64,000 nucleotides of DNA, from NCBI GenBank assembly GCA_029204225.1, contig CM055098.1, forward strand, positions 16,855,775-16,919,774. The letters are read 5' to 3'. Both the position numbers and the translations under genes were made by a program. The notes beneath the pieces are model-generated. The model was not told the DNA's origin. It did not search any database and saw nothing but the letters and a program-made list of their open reading frames with translations. This DNA comes from Diphasiastrum complanatum. Taxonomy: Eukaryota; Streptophyta; Lycopodiopsida; Lycopodiales; Lycopodiaceae. Of this stretch, positions 22,860 through 34,019 are shown piece after piece (the stretch's first letter is position 1; every line of letters begins with the position of its first letter).

Positions 22860-23762
22860 TACTATTCTCCTGTTTGTCTTAATCTTGTTTGTTTCTTGGG
22901 TTCTGGTAATAGTCCATGATTGCATGACCCTTCTTGTGACAATGGATACACTTGATCTTTGGATTCAGCCAACACAAATCGACAATATATCTTTCGCGTT
23001 TGCATCTCGCATATCTTCTTGCCATTCTGTTGTTTCGGCCTTCCTTTGTTCTTCCATTTGACTTTGTTGGCTCCCTTACTGGTCTCGATCCTCTGACTCC
23101 CTCTTAGGCTTGAATTGCTTTTTTGGCTCTTCCTTGTTACTGTAGAGAGCTTGGTCAGAAGCATCTTTGTGATCAAGGTGCTCTAGAGCTTCGACTTCTT
23201 CTTGAATCTCGATCACTGCCTTTTCGAGTGTCATAGCTGGATCTTTTGCTAGCAATGTTCGGGTTGTCTAGAAAGATCTTGGTAAAGCTCGTAGTAGTTA
23301 GGTAAGTTGCTTTTTTGCTGATATTGCATTTTCTGCTCCGGCATTGTGTAATGAGAGGAACAGATCTTTCATCTTTTTGATAAACTTAGGTAAGGTCTTT
23401 GCCATCCCATTGTAGGTTTGTCAGCTTCAAGAAACATAATCTGACTGCGTGATTTTGTCTGAAATCTTGTGAGTAAAGTATCCCACATCTCTCTTGCATT
23501 GGAGAGTGTAGCCAGGTCAAGTGTGAAACTATCTTTGGTGGATGATGACAACACGACTATTGCCTTGTTGTTCTTTTTTCTCCATTAACATAGCTCCTTG
23601 CCTGTAGTTGTTGGCATTTCTTCGGTGCCATCTACCCAGGGATATAATCCTTCTCTCTTTAGTATAAGAGGGGTCTTAACCTTCCATGCTAGAAAGTTAG
23701 ACCCTGATGAGTCGAGGATTGTGCAGATCTTTGATTGTATACTGCTTATTGAGGCCATTGTC
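22860..23762 (-). pseudogene. gag of Copia D
   Basis: The ATG near 23760 starts MASISSIQSKICTILDSSGS, then FLAWKVKTPLILKREGLYPW. A TAA interrupts it soon after (near 23588). Downstream pieces read TLSNAREMWDTLLTRFQTKS and a zinc-knuckle remnant CIHCHKKGHAIMDY, whose last cysteine is Tyr. Confidence 0.78.
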
Positions 23763-23944
23763 ATGAATTGTGTTATGCTTGTTACTGGTTCTTTTTCTTG
23801 AATGCTTTGCCTCCTAGATTCAATAGCTTTGCAGCTATATCAAACTATAAGAAGTTCTGATTATCGGCTCTGCAACTCTGATAACCAAAACCACAACTCT
23901 TATACCACTGTTGGAAATCAGGCTTCAATACCACTGAAGGGAAT

Positions 23945-23960
23945 TAAGCTCTGATGCCAC
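23945..23960 (-). promoter_or_regulatory. Primer-binding site of Copia D
   Basis: The minus strand reads TGGCATCAGAGC next to the LTR, one base off the initiator methionine tRNA complement. Two further look-alikes follow within 90 bp (TGGTATAAGAG near 23905 and GGTTATCAGAG near 23880). Confidence 0.75.
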
Positions 23961-24106
23961 TGACGAATGCGAATCGATACAAATGAAACGCGAATAAATT
24001 TGGATGGATATGATTGCTGGTCACTGTCTGCTATATCATTCTTACAATCCTCCAGAATGTAGACAGACACTGCTGACCTACGTTTAACTTAACTTAGCAT
24101 TCAACA
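23961..24106 (-). repeat. 5' LTR of Copia D
   Basis: On the minus strand this runs TGTTGAATGCTAAG ... TTCGTCA, about 146 bp, short for a Copia LTR. It is bounded by the primer-binding site on the inside. The 3' partner is missing, so the outer boundary rests on the TG start alone. Confidence 0.6.
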
Positions 24107-25429
24107 AGATTGAACCTATGTGCGAAATAGATAAAACAAGCGAATGAGATACATGAACAATGAGCAGACAATAATTCAATCGAGATCAAACAATTTAGAG
24201 TGATTTGTACATAATAGCTACAACATCATCTATTGATCATCTTTTGTTTAAGCATTGTGTGATCATCTCTTGGCATAAGCGAAGCAGTGTTCTCCTTTGA
24301 TTCTTGCATCCTAACCACTATCACATCATCTTTCGTTTGATCCATTCTCCATCGTTCCACATACGCATTCCTCTCCACTTTTGGAAACCCTGTCACATTT
24401 TCAACCTCACAAACATTACAAACTTTAACTTTTTCCTTGTTTTTTAATAGTTCTAAATTGTTTGTCTTTTCATTTCCAAAGTTTTGCCTCCACAATTTGT
24501 CATTCCGCTTTACATTTTGGTTTTTTGCATCTGCCAGTTGTGCCAATCACTTTTGAGTTTGCATCCTCCAACTCTTTTTTGAGTTAGCATTTCGCTAGAT
24601 TGCATCTGCCATTGCATCCGCCACTATCCCCAACCATTTGCATCCGCCACTGTAGCTGCTAGATCCCAATCGACAACACTATAGAGAACTTTCAAAAAAA
24701 AACCAAGAGTTTTCAAAAAATGGACGATTCGGATTCAGACCACAGTGAAGAGATTTCTGATATGTCTAAGACACTCAAACTCGTTCTGTGTGAAGATGAC
24801 ACGATGAATCAGTGGTATACACGAACCAGTGTTTAAGTTACTTGAATTTTAAAATCCCTCACTGGAAGGGCCACCAGAGCCTTTATCTGTGTACCAGACA
24901 TAAAAAAATTTGATCAAAAGCAACTCACCTTTCGCATTGATCTTCAAAATTTTCAGTTGATTGGCAACAACCTCACCACTGTTGGCTAACTCAAGCTCGT
25001 TAAATTCCGAGCTTTCCACGGATGGTGTAGGATTAACTGCTTTCGTTGACGGGTGCTTTTGTCGATGGTCGTTGATGGGTGGCCGATGTATGTACGTGAA
25101 TGTACGTGAGTGCATGTGTTTATGTATGTGTGTGTATTAGTGAAAATGCATATATTTGTGCATGCGTGTGGGTAGTCTAGCATAGTGTGCGCCGATGGCG
25201 AGCAATTGATGATGATGATGATGTGTGTGTGTGTGTGTGTGTGTATGGATTTGTGTGTATGAGTGTGTGTATATAATTTGTGTCCGATAGTGTGTATGAT
25301 TTATGTGTATGTGTATGGATTTGTGTGTATGATTTGTGCGTGTATGTATGAGTGTGCATGTGCATGCATTGAATTCTCAAAAACTCGATATCTTTACAAT
25401 TCCATGGATTGCTTTTAGGGTTCATGGCT
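24107..25429. other. Spacer with weak open frames and TTGCATCYGCCA repeats
   Basis: A minus-strand frame at 24226-24546 (lysine- and asparagine-rich, with CNVCEVENVTG) has no recognised motif. A 38-codon plus-strand ORF at 24720-24836 begins MDDSDSDHSEEISDM and is acidic. A minus-strand frame at 24849-25115 is also unrecognised. TTTGCATCCGCCA-like words recur about five times between 24525 and 24650. From about 25090 the DNA turns into GT/TATG microsatellite. Confidence 0.35.
25195..25370. repeat. GT/TATG microsatellite
   Basis: (GATGAT)n followed by (GT)n with interspersed TATG and ATTT. It directly precedes the tandem array at 25430. Confidence 0.8.
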
Positions 25430-28400
25430 TGAACACATGTTTCTCTGTGCATACTGAACTGCTTGGAGCCTGGTTTGTTGATGGGGATTCGTCTCAACGT
25501 GCAACATTGGATTGAACAGACGCCATCAGATGCCCTAGTGGCATTCCTCCCAACACGAAGGGCGTTTTCAAACATACAACGTCGAAATTGAGCAACAAAT
25601 GGTCCAGTGGATTTGTGTTGAGCCCACGAACCTCTGGACACCTACCGTCCGAGGTTCTGACCATTTTTTACTGAATCCGACCAATTATTGGCTCAATGGG
25701 CCTAAAATCTTAGGACTACATTTAGGGTTTTAGGTTCGGATGCAGTTTCGCTGTGAGTACTGAACCGTTTAGAGCCCGGTTTAGTCTTGTGGGTTCGTCT
25801 CGGCATGTAGCACATCACGGAACAGAGGGTTTGAAAAACGGACTCCATTCGGCGATACTAGACTAATTCTCGGAAATGTTGAAAAGTAGTCCATGTAGTG
25901 GCATTTCCCTCGACAAAAAGGGCGTTTCCAAACAAATGGCGTCAGAATTGAGCCGCAAATGGTCCTATGCGTTCGTGTCGCAAGCCCACGAACCTGTGGA
26001 AACCTTCCGTCCAAAGTTTTGACCATTTCTTACTGAATCCGACCAATTCATGGCTTGACGAGCCCAAAATCCTAGGACTATGTTTAGGGTTTCTGGTTTG
26101 GACGCACGTGTACCGTTTGGAGCCCGGTTTAGTCTTGTAGGTTTGTCTTGGCATGCAGCACAAGATGGAACAAAGAATCTGAAAAACCGGACTTCGTTCG
26201 ACAACACTTGACTAATCCTCAAGAATGTTGGAAAGTAGCCCATTTAGTAGCATTCTCTCGGACAGAAGGGGCGTTTTCATAAATTGAGCTACAAATGGTC
26301 TTGTGGATTCATGTCAGGCCCACAAACTTGTGGACACCTCCCGTCTGAAGTTCTGACCGTTTTTTATTAAATTCAACCAATTCATGGCTCGACGGGCCTA
26401 GAATCCCAGCACTACGTTTAGGGTTTCTGGTTCGGACGCACGTTGTGTTGTGAGTATTGAACCATTTGGAGCCCAATTTAGTGCTGTAGTTTCGTATCAG
26501 CGTGAGCACTGGATAGAACAGAGAATCTGAAAAACGGACTTCTTCGGCGACCAATTCTTGGGAATGTTGAAAAGTAGTCCATTTAGTGGCATTCCCCCCA
26601 ACAGAAAAGGCGTTTTTGGACAAACGGCGTTGGATATGAGCTGCAAATAGTCTTGTGGGTTCGTGTCAAGCCCACGAACCTGTGGACATCTCCTGTCTAA
26701 AGTTCTGACCGTTTTTTACAGAATCCAACCAATTTCTGACTCGATGAGCCTAGAATCCCAAGACTGCATTTACGATTTTTGGTTCGGACGCACGTTTCAC
26801 TGTGAGTACTGAAACGTTTGGAGCCCGATTTAGTCCTGTAGGTTCTTCTCGGTGTGCAGCACAGGACGGAACAACATTCTTGCAAAATGGACTCCGTTCA
26901 TTGACAATGGACCAATTCTCGAGGATGCTAAAAAGTAGTGCATTTATTGGCATTCCCCTCGACAGAATGGGCATTTCCAGACAAACAACATCAAAATTGA
27001 GTTGCAAATGGTCCTGTGGGTTCGTGTCAAGCCCACAAACCTGTGGACACCTCCCGTTTGAAGTTATGACCATGTTTTACTCAATCCGACCAATTTCTGG
27101 CTTGACAGGCCTAGAATCCCAACACTACTTGTATGGTTTTTGGTTCGGATGCATGTTTCACTATGAGTACTGAACCATTTGGGTTTTTATACATGAATCC
27201 GACGGATTGAAACCTGGTTTGGTGTTTCACGTTCGTCTCAACGTGAAGCACAGTATGGAACAAACGACAGACAAAACGGGCTCCATTCGTCGACACTAAA
27301 TCACTTCTCGAGAATGCTAAAAAGTAGTACATTCATTGTGCCCTAGTGACATTTGACACAAATAGTAATTTTAACGATGTCGAAATCGATCTGCAACTAG
27401 TCTAGTGGATTCGTGTCAAGCACACGAACTTGTAGCCACCTTTTGTCCGAGTTCCGAGGGCATTCGACCGGATTCGACCAATTTCTGGTCTTACTGGCCT
27501 AACTTTCCTATACTATTTTAAGGGTTTCTGACTCGGGCGCATGTTTCTCAATGAGTACTAAACCGTTTGGAACCTGTTTTGGTGCTTCAAATTATCTCGA
27601 CGTGCATCACAGTACGAAATAGATGACACACAAAAAGGATTCCATTAGTTGAGCTTTGACCTTAGCAAAGCCCAAGCTGATCACTTGAGCTCTGAGTTCA
27701 ACAAAGCCCTGACTTGATCAACCCAACATTTGTTGAGCTCAAAAGTGTGTGTGTGTGCTTTAACCGATAATTAATCATTAGGGTTAGGCTTTAGGCATTA
27801 GGCATAAAACATTAGGATTTAGACATTAGACATTAGGGTTAGGCTTTATACAATAATTATTAGGGTTAGGCTTTAGGCATTAGGCATTAGACATTGGGCT
27901 TTGGGCTTTAGGCGGCACTCCATTCGGCACGCAAAACGGACTTCGTTCGGCGACACTGGATCACTTCTCGTGAATGCCGAAAAGTAGTCCATTCATTGTG
28001 CCCTAATGGCGTTCCTTCCGACACGAAAGATATTTTTAAGCAAACGACGTCGGAATCGAGCTGCAACTGGTCTAGTGGATTTGTGTCGAGCACATGAACT
28101 TGTAGCTGCCTTCCGTTCGAAGTTTCAAGGGCATTCGACCGGATTCTACCAGTTTCTAGTTCGACAGGACTAACTTTCCTATAATACTTTCAGGGTTTCT
28201 GGCTCGGACGCACATTTCTCAGTGAGTACTGAACCGTTTGGAACCTAGTTTGGTGTTGCGGGTTTGGCTCAACGTGCAGCACAGTACAAAACAGACGGCA
28301 AGCAAAACGGACTCCGTTCGGCGACACTGGACCACTTCTCGTGAATGTCAAAAAATAGTTCATTTACTGTGCCCTAATGGAGTTCCTTCCTTTTTGTGCC

Positions 28401-28430
28401 AAAAAGTAGTCCATTTTTACTGTGCCTAAT
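25430..28430. repeat. Degenerate tandem (satellite-like) array, unit about 350 bp
   Basis: The anchor GTTCTGACC...TTACTGAATCCGACCA recurs at about 25654, 26016, 26350, 26702, 27063, 27451 and 28122 (spacings 362, 334, 352, 361, 388, then 671). Within each unit the same order follows: a TTTAGGGTTT...GGTTCGGACGCA block, GAGTACTGAACCGTTTGGA, an AACGGACTCCGTTCG block, AAAAGTAGTCCATT and CAAGCCCACGAACCTGTGG. The long last step holds telomere-like repeats (27770-27910), suggesting an insertion. Minus-strand open frames are found in most units, but frame and ends vary, so I treat them as composition effects. Confidence 0.85.
27770..27910 (+). repeat. Telomere-like repeats inside the satellite array
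   Basis: ATTAGGGTTAGGCTTTAGGCATTAGGCATAAG-type units (parts written separately: ATTAGGGTTAGG, CTTTAGGCATTAGG) repeat about a dozen times. They are variants of TTAGGG/TTTAGGG with an expanded GGCATTA spacer. The same words return at 29232-29500. Confidence 0.75.
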
Positions 28431-28859
28431 CACTACGTAGGGACTCATCTGCGCTTCCTACAGTACGTACTGACAAAGCCCTAGCTTGGCTCGTCTCCTA
28501 TGGGCCAATTTTTGTTTAGAGAGTGAAAGGTTCAAATGCTTCAATATTTGATCGAAGGCAAACTATGGAAGGCGTTTTGTTTTCAGCTCATTCCATAAAG
28601 CCCCATAGGCAAATACATATGTACAATCGAAGTAGAATGTTTTGCATTTGCCAAGTTAGAAGGATAAGAATCAAGAATTCATCTGACATAATATGTAAAC
28701 CTCCAATCCTAAACATAAGGGTTTCATGCTAAGTTAGGAATCTACAGTTAACATCTACAATTTGGGGGTTAGGCATAGGAGTCAAAGTTTAGGGATGGGA
28801 TTAGGGTTTGTTAGAGGGCGGAGATGTTTTAGGGGTGGAGAGTTAATTTAGAGGGAGGG

Positions 28860-29230
28860 TGTTTTTTGGCGGGTGTGTGGGTGTGTGTGTGTGTCAGAGA
28901 GAGAGAGAGAGGGACATAGGATATAGGGATGTGTGTCATGTGTGTGTGTGTGTGCACGCGTGCATGTGAAAAAACAATGTGACGTTGAGGATTTTTAGGT
29001 AAGAGGGTGGGCATGTGCACATTTACGGGGTGTGCCCACCGTTGGCGGCTAGATGGCAAACAAGGATGAATGAATTTTAATGTTGAGAGAGAGAGAGAGA
29101 GAGTGGTAAAGAGAGTGTGTACATGTGAGAGAGAACGTGTTTGTATGTGTTAGAGGGAGGGATTGTGTGTGTGTGTGTGTGTGTACAAAAACCAATGGAC
29201 ATGTGCATGGGAATGGTACAAAAATCAAAC
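28860..29230. repeat. GT and GA microsatellites
   Basis: Short (GT)n tracts at about 28873-28893, 28930-28953 and 29165-29184 alternate with (GA)n at about 28897-28911 and 29086-29103. They sit within G-rich DNA that also holds TTAGGG-like words (28770-28860). Confidence 0.75.
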
Positions 29231-29231
29231 G

Positions 29232-29500
29232 TAATTAATCATTAGGGTTAGGCTTTAGGCATTAGGCATAAGACATTAGGCTTTAGGCATTAGGCATAAG
29301 ACATTAGCTTTAGGAATTAATCATTAGGGTTAGGCTTATTACATTAATCATTAAGGTTAGGCTTTAGGCATTAGGCTTATTACATTAATCATTAAGGTTA
29401 GGCTTTAGGCATTAGACATTGAGCTTTGGGCTTTAGGCATTAAGCATTATATAGTGGGCTTTGGGCCTTAGGCGCTAGGCTGTAGCTTTAGGTTTTAGGT
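29232..29500 (+). repeat. Second telomere-like array
   Basis: ATTAGGGTTAGGCTTTAGGC and TTAGGCATAAGACATTAGGC are repeated with small changes for about 270 bp, followed by (GT)n and an A21 run (29526-29546). It is clearly the same family as 27770-27910. Confidence 0.75.
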
Positions 29501-29572
29501 TTACTTTGTGTGTGTGTGTGTATTTAAAAAAAAAAAAAAAAAAAAACCAAAACAAAACAAAACGTTTAGGCA

Positions 29573-29935
29573 TTAAGTACTCATATTGCACATTAAAGCC
29601 CTCATGGTGGGATGATGAGGTGAATGCCACTCGTACTCTGAATGCGGAGGCGGGTATGGAACTGGTTCGTGTAACCCTGGTGGCACACTCTCGTTTAACC
29701 CTGGTGGCACAGTCGAGTGTGGATGCCTGGTTCCAGACGATGGATGTCTACTGTATGCAAAAGGCTCATCAGCCACAGGAGCCGGCAAGATACAGTAAGA
29801 ATCATATGGATTGGGTACCATGGTCTGGGGAGGGAGAAGGGCTTTGCCATAGATAGGGGGATAAAGACTGGGTCGTGGATCAGAGTTCTGTCTGCCATAC
29901 ATGGCTGTTAACCCTGCTTCGGATCAAACTTAAGC
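29573..29935 (-). CDS. Proline/tyrosine-rich hypothetical protein or terminal exon
   Basis: The minus-strand frame reads MYGRQNSDPRPSLYPPIYGK and ends in a PPGLNESVPPGLHEPVPYPP repeat (two PPGL.E.VP units) before the stop. A possible acceptor (GAAGCAG) lies about 10 bp upstream of the ATG. This could be the last exon of a gene whose other exons I cannot see, or a chance frame. No domain is recognised. Confidence 0.3.
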
Positions 29936-30057
29936 TTCAAGTGCAATTTGATTTTGTGAGTGCTATTTGATTCAACACAACCCCAAACCTACAATTTGTG
30001 AACAATTTCCACTCTAAAAAAATGGATGATCTGTGTCTGCAAGTAAGCATAAGCCCA

Positions 30058-30480
30058 ATTTGAGAAATCACAAAAAGAACATAAAAGTTTACAAATGCAG
30101 CTTTCTAATAAATTGTTCATTTCTGGTGAGTTCTCTCAACAATTTAACAGGCAAATGCAGTAATCTCATTTTCAGTTCACTATGCAGAAGTTAATGGTTG
30201 AAATCACAAAAAGAACATAAGAGTTTACAAATGCAGCCTTCTTATAAATAGTTCATTTCTGGTGAGTTCTCTCAACAAGTTAACAGGCAAATGGAAAATG
30301 CAACCACCAGAGTAAAGTTGAAAGAATTTTATATTCATTAAAGTGAAATATTCTATACACATCGTAAAAGATGTTATCCGTTAGAAGATAAACTTGAATT
30401 TACTATCTATAATCTGATATAAGAACGTAAGAGTTTACAAAGAACATAAGAGTTTACAAATGCAGCTTTCTAATAAATGG
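30058..30480. repeat. Direct repeats of about 95 bp, two and a half copies
   Basis: The block starting AAGAACATAAAAGTTTACAA and ending at the CAGGCAAATG word occurs at about 30075-30160 and 30212-30296. A shorter third copy lies near 30440-30482. No coding sense is visible. Confidence 0.75.
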
Positions 30481-30984
30481 TGAAGCCATTTTCATAGATC
30501 TTGGCTGTGAGTTGAGATTCCTTCAAAAACAAATTCTCTGCTCAAACATAAAATGATGTCTCGCTGATTTTTGATAGTGTAAGAAAGAATGATCTAACAA
30601 TATTTAAACTCCAGAAACCTTTTTGTGATTTGAAAATGATTCACGTTTTCAATTCAATATGCAGTGTATGCTTCAATGATTCTGACATTGCAGTAATCAA
30701 GAAACAATCATCGGCCGTTCAAACTTTCCAGTTCACACTTTCTATGGTCATGAACTGGTCAATCCTTCACAACGTTCTAACTACTTCTTCAATCGTTCAT
30801 AACATTCTAACTACCGACACATGGAAGCACTCATATGCTAGTGAAGCACACAAAGAACGAAAGACTCTGAAGGACTTGAAAGATCGCTAGCACTCATTAA
30901 ATAGCAAGCTGAAGGGAATCAAACATAATGGATCACCTTTTGTGGGAAAAGATGGAGCTAAATTAGCACAGAAAGTTGCACAGC

Positions 30985-31290
30985 TGGATGGATCGTAGCA
31001 GCCATGCCACACCTTTATAGCTATCCACTTGTCATCCATGAGAATCTGTAACCCATCAACGCCATTCTGATGCAGGATTGTCAAAAGCTAAGGATCCGAA
31101 TGAGCGACCAAGCCTAGTGTGGGTGCTGACGATTTAGCAGAAGTAGGATAGAAATTTAAGTACTGTAGAATGTCCATCGTTGGATACATCATTAAATTCT
31201 TCAAAAGCTGTAAAAGAGTCTAAACAGTTGCAATATACTGCTCCACAGCAGAACTGCCAAGAATTAAATGGCCTTGCAAACCTAAATATA
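30985..31290 (-). pseudogene. 2-oxoglutarate/Fe(II) dioxygenase fragment
   Basis: The minus strand reads MDILQYLNFYPTSAKSSAPT, LGLVAHSDP, a TAG (31088-31090), then LLTILHQNGVDGLQILMDDK and WIAIKV. This matches the double-stranded beta-helix core of plant 2-oxoglutarate dioxygenases, with the metal-binding H-x-D (H and D of AHSD) present. The second metal histidine and the RxS motif that should follow are absent, since the text degenerates after WIAIKV. Upstream, LILGSSAVEQYIATV and, further out, EEMAEEGRQLCLNISG look like earlier helices of the same family. Confidence 0.7.
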
Positions 31291-31799
31291 ACAGATTTGA
31301 CTAAACCCTAAGCTCTGCCACTTATATTCAAACAAAGTTGCCTGCCTTCTTCGGCCATTTCTTCGAAATTCCAGTCCCGAAATAAATCTCTGTGCACTGC
31401 ATGGCACTGCATCAAACGTGGGCTTGACGGCACATTTCCATTGGGGACAGGCACCAATTGTTGCCGGTTGCCTACAGTGATCAAATTTTCTGTGGCATGC
31501 AGCATTGAAGGCTACTTCGACCAACAATTCATTACCACACCAAATCGGCCTTCATCGTCAGAATGGGAAGAAACTGAATAGCTCTTCCACGTATCGGGCA
31601 TGAGGACGCTGCTTTCAGCGGCATGACAGGCTAGGCAAGTCAGGCTCATGGTGTCGCGTGGGTATGATCCACCACAAACAGGCCACGTTTAAGTGAGAGA
31701 GGAAGCAACAATCATGGCATAGAGAAAACCAAAGTAATTCATTTCTCACAACGATTAGCATCAGTCTGCAAACCTCAAACTGCAAACCTGCTGACCATT

Positions 31800-32890
31800 C
31801 ATAAAGCCAGAAAGGATACGTCGAAAGCGAGCTGTGATGTTGGTGCTTCCATCCACTTCAGGCTCATCTTGAGTAACGCTTTCGACGTTGTGAATATTCC
31901 TTTGTTATTGAAGATTTAGAATTGACTTTTGTTGCGATGATCTCTTAATTTTTTGCATTTCACTTTTGATAGCTTCCTCAAGTACGCCTTCACCTCAGTC
32001 ACGATGGCCTCGTCTCCTCCAACTTTGCAAAGCTCCGTGTCAACCAACTTTGTCAATCTCAATTCCGCAAGCTCCATCTGGTCTTCAACCAATTGGCTTA
32101 TGTCAACATCGATAATTCTACGATATGAAATAGTGAGTTCCTGCACAGCCCTACTGGCGTGAAGGGTGCATTCTAGGTTCACAAATGGTGCATGATCATG
32201 TGCCACTTTCCTGATCCCTTCTGTTATTTTAAGAATGGATCGGGACCATTTGTGTTCTGTAGTGATGTCAAATGGCACACCACCCCATTTCTTTCTCTCG
32301 CTCAACCAAGTCAATGCTTGCTTGAGCTGGTCTTCTACTGTCTCCAACTGGGGCTTCAACTCTCTCAACCACGATGCTGCACCTCCGGGCAAATGGGATG
32401 TCGAACTTGATGCACCATTTAAGTTTTCTATTTCTCGCTCAACGATGGGCTTGATATCTAAGAGAAGTGTTTGCAATTCCTAGCAATGATCAAAACACTT
32501 GCTGGCCTCTGCCACATACTTGATCACCTGATTAAGAGGCTTGCCCACTCCCATCGTTTTACAGAGTCCATCGTTTTACAGCTATGGAGCTTTACTAAAA
32601 CGTTCTGGATCACATTGTTTTACAGACTATGTTCCTTCGTTTTACAGCTCTATGACGACCTTTACTATGAAAACTCAAATGGTGAGTCCATCGTTTTACA
32701 GCCAGGCCATTCCATAGTAAAGGTCGTCATAGAGCTACAACAATTGCAGAAGGCTCTATGGATCTAAAACATTTTGGATCACATCAGAGTGCCGGGAAGC
32801 AACGCTTTTGACAATGTCCAAGAGCTGAGCTGCTCCTTCGTGAAGGAAACGATAAGCTTTTCATAGCCTTCGCTGCTGCAGGAGTCGAGA
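31800..32890 (-). pseudogene. Helical exon fragment, possibly RPW8-type N-terminal region
   Basis: The longest open piece (32476-31916) reads LQTLLLDIKPIVEREIENLN, then SWLRELKPQLETVEDQLKQA and DISQLVEDQMELAELRLTKL. An in-frame TAG separates it from VIKYVAEASKCFDHC just upstream. Further upstream (about 32860-32770), GAAQLLDIVKSVASRHSDVI sits in a matching style. The heptad-rich text and the IKPIVEREIENLN stretch recall the RPW8 coiled-coil region of helper NLR proteins, but I see no NB-ARC motif nearby. The hairpin at 32646-32736 interrupts it. The family call is weak; that it was once coding is more likely. Confidence 0.4.
32646..32736. repeat. Perfect 24-bp inverted repeat with 43-bp loop
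   Basis: Arms 32646-32669 and 32713-32736 are exact reverse complements (start AGCTCTATGACGACC). Around it the word CGTTTTACAG recurs at about 32555, 32572, 32638 and 32692, with a TGTTTTACAG variant near 32617. It splits the coding-like text of the surrounding fragment, so it looks like a small foldback insertion. Confidence 0.85.
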
Positions 32891-33236
32891 GCCCCATTCT
32901 CGTCTACCTTGCGCCTCATATGATCCATGTCATTCCTCAATGATCGACGACAATGCCACTCAACAGTGGAAGGAGAAAGACAGGGCATGGTTAAAGAAAG
33001 AGCAAAAAGGATATGGCAAGAAACAAACAAATGCGATGAGCAAGAAGAAACGAAGAGAGAGAGAGATAGCATGGATTCCTCCAAAGAGATTCAACCCAAG
33101 GAGATGATGAGATGATGGAGCTCATGAGCAATCTTCGCAAGAGTAATTTACTGTGTGCTACTTCCCCATACCGCCTCACCTCCTTGAGAACACCAATCCA
33201 ACATGAGTGAGGAAGGAGGAGGGAGAACGAGGGCAG

Positions 33237-33435
33237 AGCATGCATGCGGAGAAGGGCCATGCAACCTCTTCCCATACATGCATCTTTCTTTTTATTTTAG
33301 ATTTTAAATTAGAAAAAGATTATGCATGGGTGAGGGGGAGGGAGAGGGAGAGGGAGAGGGAGGGAAGATGCATGGTTTTACGGATACATATGCGCAAAAG
33401 TGTACATAAGTTTAAATATATGTATATAGACTAGT
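33237..33435 (+). repeat. Dispersed RY-rich repeat, copy 1
   Basis: About 200 bp with GCATGCATGC at the left, GGGCCATGCA, CCCATACATGCATC, TTATGCATGGGTGAGGG, ACATATGCGCAAAA and a right end TATAGACTAGTAAAGAGTG. Related copies are at 33744-33958 and 38687-38825. A (GGGAGA)n stretch is inserted here. Confidence 0.75.
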
Positions 33436-33743
33436 AAAGAGTGTGTGTGGTTGATGGGCAATGGAAGTAGATTTTCATAAAAATGCATGTTTATTTCAAC
33501 TTTTTTACAAAAATTGAAGCTCTTTAAAATGTCATAAATGATAACTTTAGTTGGCTTAAACTTAGTTATCTGGTTCTCTCTCCCGTGAAAAGTTTGATAA
33601 TTTAAAAAAAATTTAGAGCACCCTTCAAATTTTTTATCATGAAAGTCTCATTTGTTTAACACCTTTCACCATGAAAGTATGTACATGCACTTCAAAACAC
33701 TATGTGTGTTGGTAAAGGATAATTTGAAATTGGAGTGGGCCTC

Positions 33744-33894
33744 TTAGATGCATGCATGAGGAGGGGCCATGCATCCTTTTCCCCATACATGCATCCTCCT
33801 CCACAAGTTTTTTAATTATAAAAAGCTCATGCATGGGTGAGGGGAGGAGCATGCATGGTGCACCCATACACATGCGCAAAACTGTACATAAGTT

Positions 33895-33949
<55 letters not shown>

Positions 33950-33958
33950 TAGTAAAGA
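33744..33958 (+). repeat. Dispersed RY-rich repeat, copy 2
   Basis: The same order of words as copy 1. The TATATA segment is expanded to a 46-bp (TA)n run (about 33900-33946) just before the shared right end TATAGACTAGTAAAGAGTG. Confidence 0.78.
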
Positions 33959-34019
33959 GTGCCCGTCGTTAACGGGCAATGACGGCCGATGATTTGGAAA
34001 TTCAGTATGTCGTGAAAAA

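Larger units (their letters stand above)
21481..24106 (-). mobile_element. Truncated Copia retrotransposon D, minus strand
   Basis: From 5' to 3' on the minus strand: an LTR (24106-23961), a primer-binding site, gag, the end of integrase and part of reverse transcriptase up to the VDDTLILYKSEEPISEVKCD box. There the element is cut (about 21490). The rest of RT, RNase H and the 3' LTR are absent. The core of integrase is also missing between gag (ending about 22860) and 22767. Confidence 0.82.

Noticed and set aside
25781-27332. Family of related proteins on the minus strand in each satellite unit
   Set aside because: The frames differ in start, end and phase between units and show no domain. 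Open frames follow from the repeat's low stop content on that strand.
28829-29059. Minus-strand ORF at 28829-29059
   Set aside because: It is largely the translation of GT and GA microsatellites.
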